This document shows positions 1 through 8,404 of a stretch of DNA of 64,000 bases, piece by piece (within the stretch, counting starts at the first letter, position 1; the number at the start of each line of letters is the position of its first letter). Under the pieces are notes generated by a model. The model was not told where the DNA came from, made no database searches, and saw only the letters and a program-made list of their open reading frames with translations. Source of the stretch: Fretibacter rubidus (GTDB lineage Bacteria; Pseudomonadota; Alphaproteobacteria; Caulobacterales; Maricaulaceae); the NCBI RefSeq assembly GCF_041429785.1, contig NZ_CP163423.1:3386491-3450490 (forward strand), written 5' to 3'. Both the position numbers and the translations under genes were made by a program.

Positions 1-497
1 ACTTTGTTGACGCGCTGATACCATCCGAAACGATACCTACAATTGAGGCGCCGAAGGGGCTGTCACTGAGCGGTTATTGGAGCCAGATTATAGCGCGATT
101 TGAAAATCCCAATATTGTCCATTTGCTAGAACAAATCTCGCATGACGGCTCACAGAAAATTCCCGCGCGAATTTTCCCTGTCATAGAGCATCATATGAAC
201 ACGGGCCATGTCGCGACACGGGCCTGTTTTGTCGTCGCCGCGTGGATAGAATTTAACCGCCAAAGGCGCGCGGCAGGCAATCCGCCGACCGATGGTTATC
301 TGACGCACAATATAACACTGCTCCCGTCGTCTGAATTGGACGCCGCCAACTACGCCGATGCTTTTTTAAAGATAGAGGCCGTCATTCCCAAAAAGCTCGC
401 TGAGCATGCCGATGTTCGCGCTAGCATTATTCATGCCGCAAAAGCGATTGCTGATGATGGTGTTATCAACGCCGCTCAATCAATCCTTAACCCGTAA
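1..497 (+). CDS. uxuB: Mannitol dehydrogenase-family oxidoreductase, C-terminal part (probable fructuronate reductase)
   Basis: This is the 3' end of a gene that enters from the left edge; the reading frame starts at base 3 and gives about 164 residues. The stretch RFENPNIVHLLEQISHDGSQ followed by KIPARIFP is the conserved C-terminal helical part of the polyol-specific long-chain dehydrogenase family (mannitol dehydrogenase, fructuronate reductase, altronate reductase). The NAD-binding N-terminus and the catalytic lysine lie outside the window, so the substrate cannot be read from sequence. The mannonate dehydratase 100 bp downstream argues for fructuronate reductase, which makes the D-mannonate that the next enzyme uses. 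The symbol rests on that context; a mannitol or tagaturonate enzyme is possible. Confidence 0.8.
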   Translation, partial: FVDALIPSETIPTIEAPKGLSLSGYWSQIIARFENPNIVHLLEQISHDGSQKIPARIFPVIEHHMNTGHVATRACFVVAAWIEFNRQRRAAGNPPTDGYLTHNITLLPSSELDAANYADAFLKIEAVIPKKLAEHADVRASIIHAAKAIADDGVINAAQSILNP

Positions 498-560
498 ACC
501 CGGACTCCGTAAACCCGCCCCCATAAACCCGCCCCCATAAACCCGCCCCCATAAACCCGC
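494..560. repeat. Tandem 14-bp repeat between uxuB-like gene and manD
   Basis: The unit (A/G)TAAACCCGCCCCC runs head to tail: a degenerate first copy at 494-508 that contains the stop codon of the upstream gene, full copies at 509-522, 523-536 and 537-550, and a partial copy at 551-560. The last full copies are identical, which suggests recent slippage. The complementary strand carries alternating runs of five and three G, a pattern able to form a G-quadruplex. It fills most of the spacer before manD, so copy number could change spacing or read-through. That effect is inference. Confidence 0.9.
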
Positions 561-601
561 TACAACTCATATATCGATAAGACAAAGAAACGGTCTCCAT
601 T

Positions 602-1810
602 ATGAAAATTACAAATATAAAAGTCATTGTCACCTGTCCCGACAGAAACTTTGTGACGGTTAAAATCGAAACTGACGCGGGGATTTACGGCATTGGTGAC
701 GCGACTCTCAACGGTCGTGAATTGTCTGTTGCCAGCTATCTAAAAGATCACGTCGCGCCCTGCCTTATCGGCAAAGAGGCCGGCCGGATTGAAGATATTT
801 GGCAGTATTTATACCGCGGCTGTTATTGGCGTCGTGGGGCGGTGACGATGACGGCGATTGCTGCGATTGACACAGCCCTTTGGGATATCAAAGCCAAGGC
901 GGCCAATATGCCGCTGTATGAATTACTGGGCGGGAAATCGCGTGACGGTGTCATGGTCTATGGTCATGCCAATGGCCGCGACATTAGCGAGACCACTGAC
1001 GAGGTCGCAAAATATCTGGATTTGGGCTATAAAGCCATTCGCGCGCAAACAGGTATTCCAGGGCTGTCATCGACTTATGGCGTGTCAAAAGACAAAATGT
1101 ATTACGAGCCTGCGGACGGCGATTTGCCTACGGAAAATATCTGGAGCACGTCGAAATATATCAATCATATCCCAAAGCTATTTGATCATCTGCGCGATAA
1201 ATTCGGCTTTGATATTCACCTTTTGCACGATGCCCATCACCGCTTAACCCCGCAAGAAGCCGCCAAAGTCGGCAAGTCGTTAGAGCCGTATAATCTGTTC
1301 TGGCTAGAGGATACGGTGCCCGCTGAAAACCAAGAAGCCTTTCGCATGATCCGCCAGCACACGACGACGCCGCTGGCTGTCGGTGAGGTGTTTAATTCGA
1401 TATGGGATTGTAAGAAACTCATCGAAGAAGGCTTGATTGATTATATCCGCAGCACCGTTGTCCATGCGGGCGGTATCTCGCATTTAAAGAAAATATTTGA
1501 ATTTGCGAGCCTCCATCATGTGCGCTCTGGCTCCCACGGGGCGACGGATCTATCGCCTGTCTGTATGGGTGCAGCCTTGCATTTGGACACGGCGATTTAT
1601 AATTTCGGTGTGCAGGAATATATGCGTCACACGGAAAAAACGGACGCGGTGTTCCCTCATGCTTACACCTTTAAAGACGGATATCTTTACCCCGGCGACA
1701 CACCGGGTCACGGCGTCGATATCGACGAAAAACTCGCCGCGAAATATCCCTATGAACGCGCTTACCTGCCTGTGAACCGTCTTGAAGACGGCTCTATGTT
1801 TAACTGGTAG
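602..1810 (+). CDS. manD: D-mannonate dehydratase, ManD/RspA family
   Basis: An enolase-superfamily enzyme that dehydrates D-mannonate to 2-keto-3-deoxy-D-gluconate, the step that brings glucuronate-derived sugars to KDG. The 402-residue length is usual for ManD. Residues known from characterised ManD enzymes fall at the same numbers here: metal ligands D210, E236 and E262, catalytic H212 and Y159, and R147. The PAENQ motif after E236 and [20 protein letters not shown] near residue 80 are also typical. The ATG follows a purine-rich AAAGAAACGG stretch. It comes after the fructuronate reductase-like gene and before two exported carbohydrate-active proteins, so an oxidative glucuronate route is likely. 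Some family members have low activity, so the assignment rests on residues plus context. Confidence 0.93.
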   Translation: MKITNIKVIVTCPDRNFVTVKIETDAGIYGIGDATLNGRELSVASYLKDHVAPCLIGKEAGRIEDIWQYLYRGCYWRRGAVTMTAIAAIDTALWDIKAKAANMPLYELLGGKSRDGVMVYGHANGRDISETTDEVAKYLDLGYKAIRAQTGIPGLSSTYGVSKDKMYYEPADGDLPTENIWSTSKYINHIPKLFDHLRDKFGFDIHLLHDAHHRLTPQEAAKVGKSLEPYNLFWLEDTVPAENQEAFRMIRQHTTTPLAVGEVFNSIWDCKKLIEEGLIDYIRSTVVHAGGISHLKKIFEFASLHHVRSGSHGATDLSPVCMGAALHLDTAIYNFGVQEYMRHTEKTDAVFPHAYTFKDGYLYPGDTPGHGVDIDEKLAAKYPYERAYLPVNRLEDGSMFNW

Positions 1811-1848
1811 CCCGCGCGCAAAGACCCCGCTCAAAGACAGGATTTAAA

Positions 1849-4293
1849 ATGACACATTTTAAACTTTTAATGACCGCATCGCTTTTGGGTTTGGGGCTAA
1901 CTTTGGGGGCCTGCCAAGTGGTAACGCTGTCTGGCGGCGCTAGCGCTGTTACGGCTGATGTGTCGGCGACATCTGTTGCAATAACCCAGCCTCGCCAGCA
2001 AATTTCGGCCAATTGGTTTTATCTTGAAAACCCAGCGACCGACGTGAAAGTCGCGAGCGACATGGCGGCATGGAGCCGCGTTGATGTTCCCCATAGCTGG
2101 AACGTTGATGACACAACCGATGTTATCACAGGCTACCGCCGCGACGCATCTTGGTACCAAAAGGTGGTTGATCTATCGGTCAAGGCGGACGAGCGTTATT
2201 TCCTCCATTTCGAAGCCGCGCAAATGCGGGCTGATATTTATGTCAATGGCCAGAAAGCGGGCAGCCATATTGGCGGCTATACAGCCTTTGACATCGAGAT
2301 GACTGAACAGGTTAAAGACGGCGAAAACACTATCATGGTACGCGTCGATAATGGCGTGGATTTTGACATTGTGCCCAGCCAAAAAGCAGACTTTTTCCAA
2401 TACGGCGGTCTAACGCGCGATGTCTTTGTCGTCACGCGTCCTGATGTATTTTTAGAACAAGTGCGAGTAAACACTGATGTCAATGCAGAGCGGGCACTCG
2501 TCACGCTAAACCCTATCATGGACGGCGGCGAAGCAAGCAGCTTTGCGACAACAATCTTGGCGCCTAATGGCGACGTTGTGGATGAGGGTGAAGGCCTCAG
2601 CTTTTCTATTGAGAACCCACAACTTTGGCATCCTGACACACCAAATATTTACCGGTTTGAGACCCAAGCGCTTGATGCAGACGGCAATGTTCTTGACACA
2701 TATGAAGATACCTTTGGCCTGCGGTGGTTTGAGTTTAAAGAAAACGGGCCGTTCTTTTTAAATGGTGAACGGCTGCTGTTACGCGGCACGCATTTGCACG
2801 AAGGTCACGCGGGTATGGCATCTGCCATGACGGATGAGCAACGCGTCAAAGATCTAACCATGATAAAAGAGCTCGGCGCGAATTTTGTGCGCCTTGGGCA
2901 TTATTCTCACGACCCCGTGATTTACGATACAGCGGATGAGCTTGGCATCATCCTCTATGACGAAGTGCCGTGGAACCGCGGCGGCGTCGGCGGGGCAGAT
3001 TGGCGTAAAAACACGCAAGAGATGACGCGCTCTATGATTGCGCAAAATTACAATCGCGCCTCTGTCTTCCTCTGGTCACTTGGTAATGAAATGTATTGGT
3101 TGCCTGACGCGCCGGGCGGCGGAGACAAAGCTCGCGTTGCGGAAGAACTGCAACTGCTGCACGATATTGCCAAAGAAATGGATCCTGGCCGCCTCACGAC
3201 AATTCGTAAATTTCCAGAAGGCGCCGATATTATTGACGTCTATTCGCCGTCCATCTGGGCGGGCTGGTACGGCGGCGGCTACGTGCAATATGAAGAGGCA
3301 ATAAAAGCCGCGCGCGCAGAACACCCCTATCTGCTGCATATGGAATATGGCGGTAGCTCTCATGTCGGCCGCTTTCTGGAGCAACCCTTTGGACGCTACG
3401 GCACATCTGACCCCGCTAATCTCGGCTCTGTGGCCGAAGCGGTCAACCAAACGGGCGTCACATCCGTGGCCAAATCCAAAGTTTGGGACATGTCCTATAT
3501 GATTGATTTGTTTGACTGGTATTTGCGTATATCAGAGACTGACCCTGATTTCGCGGGTTCTGCGCAATGGGCCTTTAAAGATTTCGGCACGCCTATCCGG
3601 CCCGAAAACCCGCTTCCTTTTGTCAATATGAAAGGCCTCGTGCAGCGCGACGGGGTGAAGAAAGACGTCTATCACGTCTTTGCCAGCTATTGGTCCAAAG
3701 ACCCGACGTGTTGGATTGAAAGCCCAAGCTGGAATTACCGGGAGGGTGATAAAGGCGAGGCGAAAACTATTTCCGTCTTTTGTAATACTGATAGCGCGGA
3801 ACTGTCGTTAAACGGCGAGCCTTTGGGTAAGAAGACCCGCGATATCACGCAATATCCAGCCTCCGGCCTGACATGGGACGTGGTCTTTACAGAGGGGGAT
3901 AACACGCTCTCTGTCGACGGCTTTAATAGAGACGGCGCGGTTGTAGCGCAGCATGGTTATGACCTGACCTACACAACCAAAAAAGCCGGCAAGATGGTTG
4001 ATATTGTCCTGACCGCCAATCCCAATGATGACGGCAGCTATACAATATTTGCCGAGGCCCAGGATAGAAACGGGTTGCGCGTCACATCTATGAATGATCG
4101 GGGTTATTTCACCATTGATGGTGGGGGCGAGTTCCTGATGAACCAAGGCACACCGACGGGTAGCCAAACTCGCGAATTTGCCAGCGGCATATCATCCATC
4201 ATCATGTATCCTGGAAAAACTGATAGCGTCGTGAACATCCAAACCCAAGATTACCGCGGGTTTTATATCACGGTTCCCGGAACAGGACACTAA
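1849..4293 (+). CDS. Glycoside hydrolase family 2 lipoprotein (beta-glucuronidase/beta-galactosidase type)
   Basis: An 814-residue exo-glycosidase expected to remove a terminal beta-linked sugar from an oligosaccharide. The N-terminus is a lipoprotein signal ending LGAC (Cys22). The order is sugar-binding domain (about 50-200), immunoglobulin-like domain (200-300), TIM barrel (300-610) and C-terminal beta domains. The acid/base glutamate is E414 in WSLGNE, and the expected nucleophile is E499 in HMEYGG. The cluster processes uronic acids, which favours a beta-glucuronidase, but I see no residue pattern that excludes beta-galactosidase. It lies 38 bp after manD and is followed one base later by another exported protein, so the three are probably co-transcribed. 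The lipid anchor places it in the periplasm or on the surface. Confidence 0.9.
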   Translation: MTHFKLLMTASLLGLGLTLGACQVVTLSGGASAVTADVSATSVAITQPRQQISANWFYLENPATDVKVASDMAAWSRVDVPHSWNVDDTTDVITGYRRDASWYQKVVDLSVKADERYFLHFEAAQMRADIYVNGQKAGSHIGGYTAFDIEMTEQVKDGENTIMVRVDNGVDFDIVPSQKADFFQYGGLTRDVFVVTRPDVFLEQVRVNTDVNAERALVTLNPIMDGGEASSFATTILAPNGDVVDEGEGLSFSIENPQLWHPDTPNIYRFETQALDADGNVLDTYEDTFGLRWFEFKENGPFFLNGERLLLRGTHLHEGHAGMASAMTDEQRVKDLTMIKELGANFVRLGHYSHDPVIYDTADELGIILYDEVPWNRGGVGGADWRKNTQEMTRSMIAQNYNRASVFLWSLGNEMYWLPDAPGGGDKARVAEELQLLHDIAKEMDPGRLTTIRKFPEGADIIDVYSPSIWAGWYGGGYVQYEEAIKAARAEHPYLLHMEYGGSSHVGRFLEQPFGRYGTSDPANLGSVAEAVNQTGVTSVAKSKVWDMSYMIDLFDWYLRISETDPDFAGSAQWAFKDFGTPIRPENPLPFVNMKGLVQRDGVKKDVYHVFASYWSKDPTCWIESPSWNYREGDKGEAKTISVFCNTDSAELSLNGEPLGKKTRDITQYPASGLTWDVVFTEGDNTLSVDGFNRDGAVVAQHGYDLTYTTKKAGKMVDIVLTANPNDDGSYTIFAEAQDRNGLRVTSMNDRGYFTIDGGGEFLMNQGTPTGSQTREFASGISSIIMYPGKTDSVVNIQTQDYRGFYITVPGTGH

Positions 4294-4294
4294 G

Positions 4295-5995
4295 ATGAAA
4301 AAAGCGGTCCTATGCCTCACGACTGCGGCGTTGCTGAGCGCAATTGGCTTATCGGCCTGTCAGCAAGCGGTTGCGCCGACACAGGATAATAACGCCCCGC
4401 AATTTCGTCCCATATCTGCGGCTGCGCTGCCCGCGATTGTCACAGGCAATGATGATTATCTGCCTGATTTTTCTTATGCAGGTTATAAAAACGGCAATGT
4501 CCCATTGCCAGAGGTTAGCGGCACGGTGTTTGACGTGACCGATTACGGCGCGGTGCCAGGTGACGGACTTGATGATACTCAGGCGCTGTTTAAAGCCCAA
4601 GCGGCTGCCAATGCGCATGACGGCCCCGTGGTCGTGAAGTTTCCAGTCGGCCGTTTTATCTTGTCCGATATTTTTTATATCACCCGCAGTGATTTTGCGC
4701 TGCAAGGCACCGATATGGGTGAAGACAAAACAACGCTTTATTATCCGTTTCCGCTGACCACCTTGCCAACGCCCGCAGGTTTCAAGGAACTTGATGAATA
4801 CCTTATTGAGTTTGATAAACGCCAACGGGAAAAAAAGAACAATGTCGATATGCCGTTTTCGCTTTATGCGTGGAGCGGCGGCTTTATCTGGACAGGGCCA
4901 GAGGGGCACCGCGCCAAAGCTTATCTAGAGCGATATGATAATTTCCCCGACCCCATTACCGCTGTCACGGCGGGGACTAAAGACGATCTATCAATTGAGG
5001 TCGCAGACGGCAGCTCTGTTAGCGTTGGCGACGTCTTAAAAATCGAATGGTATAACCGCGAAGGTGAAAACGGTTCTATCCTAAGCGCCATGTATGGTGA
5101 CCGCACAAAGTTTAAAAAACTTGGTAGCCATCATTGGAACTTCCCGCGCCGTCCGCTGATTACGCAATTTACAAAAATTACAGCCAAAGACGGTAACCGC
5201 CTTACGCTCGCCGACCCGCTCTTGATGGATGCGCGGCCCGAATGGGAACCGGCGTTGGTGCCGTGGGATCAGTTGCAACATATCTCTATCTCTGATTTGG
5301 ATATTGAATTTCCCAATGGCATTCGTATGCCGCACCATGTCGAGGACGGTTTTAACGCTTTATACCTCACCGGGATTTACGACAGCTTCGTGCGCAATGT
5401 TACGGTGACCAATGCTGATGCGGGTATTATTTCTGATGATAGTGCCAATATGACGATTACCGACTTCACAACAACGGGGGATCACCGTGCCCATTATACT
5501 GTTCATATGGGCGCCGTTTATAATGTGCTGGCGGAAAAGCTGCGTGTTGAAAATGTGGCTGAACACCCGCTTAGCTTTAATACCTATTCCGTCAAAAGTG
5601 TTTATAAAAATAGCGATGTCCTTGCTGCGCCACTGCTGGATCAACATTCAGGCGCGAACCACCAAAATCTTTTTGATGATATTCGTGTCCACGTCACGCT
5701 CCCTGATGACGTGGATGACTATGCTTTGTTTGACGGCGGTGGGGCAGGATATTGGAAACCGTCTCATGGTCGCTTCAGCACATTTTATAATATCAATGTC
5801 GATGTAACAGGTGGGGCGGCTGGTCCTATCACGCTCTCTGGTCCGCAAGACGGCGTGCAGGCACGCATATTGGGTGTTCATGGCAACCGCGAATTTGACA
5901 TTCGCTATACTCCAGACCCAATTATCGAGCAGCTTAATCAGGCGCCAACCGTGCGCTCGCTTTACGATTATCAAATGCAGCAGCGCCGCCAATAA
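4295..5995 (+). CDS. Lipoprotein with right-handed beta-helix, pectate lyase-like (Pectate_lyase_3/GH28-like)
   Basis: A 566-residue exported protein with a lipoprotein signal ending LSAC (Cys22). Residues about 80-140 contain FDVTDYGAVPGDGLDDTQAL and then FPVGRFILS, the classic start of the pectin-lyase-like beta-helix in GH28-like and phage-tail-type depolymerases. Repeated strands follow (LYLTGIYDSFVRNVTVTNAD and similar near residue 350). I see no family-specific catalytic triad, so it could be a lyase, a hydrolase or a binding protein. The start codon is one base after the GH2 stop, showing tight coupling. With GH2, ManD and the reductase it forms a small uronate-polymer utilisation set; the polymer (glucuronan, ulvan, pectin or other) is unknown. 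Confidence 0.85.
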   Translation: MKKAVLCLTTAALLSAIGLSACQQAVAPTQDNNAPQFRPISAAALPAIVTGNDDYLPDFSYAGYKNGNVPLPEVSGTVFDVTDYGAVPGDGLDDTQALFKAQAAANAHDGPVVVKFPVGRFILSDIFYITRSDFALQGTDMGEDKTTLYYPFPLTTLPTPAGFKELDEYLIEFDKRQREKKNNVDMPFSLYAWSGGFIWTGPEGHRAKAYLERYDNFPDPITAVTAGTKDDLSIEVADGSSVSVGDVLKIEWYNREGENGSILSAMYGDRTKFKKLGSHHWNFPRRPLITQFTKITAKDGNRLTLADPLLMDARPEWEPALVPWDQLQHISISDLDIEFPNGIRMPHHVEDGFNALYLTGIYDSFVRNVTVTNADAGIISDDSANMTITDFTTTGDHRAHYTVHMGAVYNVLAEKLRVENVAEHPLSFNTYSVKSVYKNSDVLAAPLLDQHSGANHQNLFDDIRVHVTLPDDVDDYALFDGGGAGYWKPSHGRFSTFYNINVDVTGGAAGPITLSGPQDGVQARILGVHGNREFDIRYTPDPIIEQLNQAPTVRSLYDYQMQQRRQ

Positions 5996-6094
5996 TATTT
6001 CACGGCGTCATGCACGCCAAACTCGGTTACATTAATTCTATCCCATCTTAAAACGGATTGCCTGCCTGCGACGTAATGTCTAGTAATTGCAGAT

Positions 6095-6118
6095 GTTACA
6101 CTATATCTTTGCTGTAAC
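6095..6118. promoter_or_regulatory. Inverted repeat GTTACA-N12-TGTAAC upstream of the macA-like gene
   Basis: GTTACA at 6095-6100 and TGTAAC at 6113-6118 are perfect 6-bp arms, 22 bp before the first in-frame ATG of the export operon. The 145-bp gap has no coding sequence and must hold the operon promoter. The dyad could be an operator. The arms are short and the call is tentative. Confidence 0.35.
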
Positions 6119-6140
6119 GTGACTGACCTTTGGTGGATTG

Positions 6141-7676
6141 ATGATTATGCGGGCTGTAACTTATTATACGGGTCAAGCGTTTATCGCTTTGGCAGTAATA
6201 TCTCTTGCGGCGTGTGGGGGTGGTGACGCCCCAGCCGCACGCGGCGGGCCACCCTCGGGCGCGGCCAGTGGTGAGGCCCCAGCCGTCCGACTTGCAACGG
6301 CGTCTGTCACACGGGGTGAAATATCTAAAATCATCAATGCCACTGGCGCTGTTCGTCCCGAGCGAACGGTCGAAGTGGGCTCTGAGATTTCGGGCAAGCT
6401 GTTATCGGTCAATGTTGATTTTAACTCTGTCGTCAAAGAAGGCGACGTGCTCGCCATTATTGATCCAGAAAACCTCCGCAATCGTGTGGAGCAAAACGAG
6501 GCCATAGTTGAAAACCGACTGTCTGATATTAATATTAATATGGCCTCTATCCGCCGCGCCGAAGTCAACGCCGCCCAAGCCAAGCGCTCTATGGACCGTC
6601 GTGAACAACTCTTTGCAGAAGATGCTATTTCCCAAGCGCAACTTGAAGAAACAGAGCGCGCATTAAAGCTGGCCGAAGCCGATGTTGAATTGGCCAAAGC
6701 GCGGCTAGAAGGTGCGCAGTCTTCACTCCGCCAAGCCGAAGCAACCTTGCGGACATCGCGCGTTGAACTCGCACGGACACGTATTATCGCCCCTATTGAT
6801 GGTGTAGTGATTGAACGCTTTGTTGACCCTGGGCAAACTGTGGCGGCCTCATTAAACGCGCCGAAACTGTTCACCATTGCAGGCGATCTATCCAAGATTA
6901 AAGTCGATGCCGCCATTGTCGAAGGCGATGTGTCTGGTCTTGATGCAGGCGATCCCGTGACCTTCTCTGTTGATGCCTATCCCGGTACTCAGTTTCGCGG
7001 AGAGGTCGAGCAGCTGAGACTGATTTCGCAAAACCAAAATAATATTGTGACCTATACTGCCGTAGTTGTGGCGGATAATCCTGACGGGCGTCTCATGCCC
7101 GGCATGACGGCCAATCTGCAAATCACTACAAATTCCAAACAAGGTATTTTGCGTATTCCGACCATGGCCGAACGGTTCCGCCCGACACCTGATCAAATCA
7201 AAACGTGGCAATCAGATACTAAAGCCGAGGGCGAAAAAGACGTTGATCCTAAGGCGCGTGAACGCCTGACCGAGGTCGGGCTGAGCAATGCGCGTATTGA
7301 TGACATCCTCTCGCGCATGACCCGCGAGACAGAAACCCTGCGCGAGCAAATTAACGACCCATCCCAAGTGTGGCGGCGTGTCGTCCGTCTAAAGGAGCTC
7401 CGTGATGTCTTTGACGGCATTATCAAAGACGAGCTTACCTCTCCGCAATATCAAAGCTACCGTCAAATTGTGCAGTCCATGTCCCAAGTTCGCGACGCGC
7501 AGGTTTGGGTGAAAGACGGCGATAAAATGCGCCAGCAAGAGGTTGGCCTTGGCCTGTCTGATGGCTCCTTCATCGAAGTTTTCACAGGGCTATCTGAAGG
7601 CGATGAAATCGTGACAGGTATTGGCGGTGGTCGCAGCGGCGGTGCGCGGCGCGGTCCACCCGGTCGTCGCGGATAG
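6141..7676 (+). CDS. macA: Periplasmic adaptor lipoprotein of a MacAB-TolC-type exporter (HlyD/MacA family)
   Basis: A 511-residue membrane-fusion protein linking an inner-membrane ABC pump to an outer-membrane channel. The N-terminus has a signal ending SLAAC, so it is probably a lipoprotein. The lipoyl/barrel-sandwich halves flank a long alpha-helical hairpin at about 130-215, rich in Ala, Glu, Gln and Arg, and RTRIIAPIDGVVIERFVDPG is the usual second lipoyl half. Residues 350-440 hold an extra charged helical insertion (RMTRETETLREQINDPSQVW region) that makes it longer than typical MacA of about 370. Start choice: a TTG three bases upstream and an ATG at 6147 are alternatives. ATPase, permease and TolC-like genes follow with gaps of five bases or less. 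Confidence 0.88.
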   Translation: MIMRAVTYYTGQAFIALAVISLAACGGGDAPAARGGPPSGAASGEAPAVRLATASVTRGEISKIINATGAVRPERTVEVGSEISGKLLSVNVDFNSVVKEGDVLAIIDPENLRNRVEQNEAIVENRLSDININMASIRRAEVNAAQAKRSMDRREQLFAEDAISQAQLEETERALKLAEADVELAKARLEGAQSSLRQAEATLRTSRVELARTRIIAPIDGVVIERFVDPGQTVAASLNAPKLFTIAGDLSKIKVDAAIVEGDVSGLDAGDPVTFSVDAYPGTQFRGEVEQLRLISQNQNNIVTYTAVVVADNPDGRLMPGMTANLQITTNSKQGILRIPTMAERFRPTPDQIKTWQSDTKAEGEKDVDPKARERLTEVGLSNARIDDILSRMTRETETLREQINDPSQVWRRVVRLKELRDVFDGIIKDELTSPQYQSYRQIVQSMSQVRDAQVWVKDGDKMRQQEVGLGLSDGSFIEVFTGLSEGDEIVTGIGGGRSGGARRGPPGRRG

Positions 7677-7681
7677 CGTTC

Positions 7682-8404
7682 ATGGCTAACGCTCCTCTTA
7701 TATCCTGTCAAAATCTGACCAAAATCTATAAGATGGGTCAGTCTGAAGTGCGCGCGCTTGACGGCGTGTCGCTCGATATCGCTGACGGTGAATTTGTGGC
7801 TATTATTGGCTCGTCTGGTTCTGGTAAATCCACACTGATGAATATGCTCGGCGCGCTGGATCAACCCACCTCTGGCACGGTGATGATTAACGGCGAGAAC
7901 ATTGGCGCCATGTCGGGTAAAAAGCTCGCGACGTTTCGCAATAAAACCATCGGCTTCATTTTTCAGCAATTTCAGCTTCTGCCCAAGAAATCAGCGCTGA
8001 AAAATGTTGCACTGCCCCTGCAATACCGCCGTCCGAAAGTGGCAAACATGTCCGCTAAAGCCGCCCATTGTCTTGATCTTGTCGGGCTAGGCGACCGCGG
8101 CGGTCACCGCCCAACGGAATTATCAGGCGGGCAACAACAACGTGTCGCGATTGCGCGCGCCCTTGCGGGTGATCCCAAAGTCCTGCTGGCCGATGAACCG
8201 ACAGGGGCGCTTGATAGTAAAACATCAACGTCCATTATGACATTGATGCAAGAGCTTAACGCCCAAGGGATCACGATAATCGTTATTACCCATGAAGACG
8301 AAGTCGCGGCCTATGCCAAGCGCGTCATTGAATTTCGCGATGGTAAAATCCTGTCTGATATTCGCAAAGATACAGCCACGCACACTGCGAAAGTGGGGGC
8401 TTAG
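7682..8404 (+). CDS. macB (ATPase part): ABC transporter ATPase, MacB/LolD type
   Basis: A 240-residue nucleotide-binding subunit. Walker A is GSSGSGKST near residue 42, the Q-loop is FIFQQFQLLP, the signature is LSGGQQQRVAIARA and Walker B is VLLADEP followed by TGALDS. LSGGQQQR and the TGALDS D-loop are typical of the MacB/LolD/FtsE branch. In Escherichia coli MacB this domain is fused to the permease; here it is a separate gene whose stop is directly followed by the permease ATG. It should power export of peptides, siderophores or lipids through the adaptor and TolC-like channel; the substrate is not evident. Confidence 0.93.
   Translation: MANAPLISCQNLTKIYKMGQSEVRALDGVSLDIADGEFVAIIGSSGSGKSTLMNMLGALDQPTSGTVMINGENIGAMSGKKLATFRNKTIGFIFQQFQLLPKKSALKNVALPLQYRRPKVANMSAKAAHCLDLVGLGDRGGHRPTELSGGQQQRVAIARALAGDPKVLLADEPTGALDSKTSTSIMTLMQELNAQGITIIVITHEDEVAAYAKRVIEFRDGKILSDIRKDTATHTAKVGA

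Noticed and set aside
6173..6916. A 247-codon minus-strand open frame inside the macA-like gene
   Set aside because: It is Ser/Arg/Ala-rich with no motif, and lies opposite a conserved adaptor whose codon bias produces such mirror frames.
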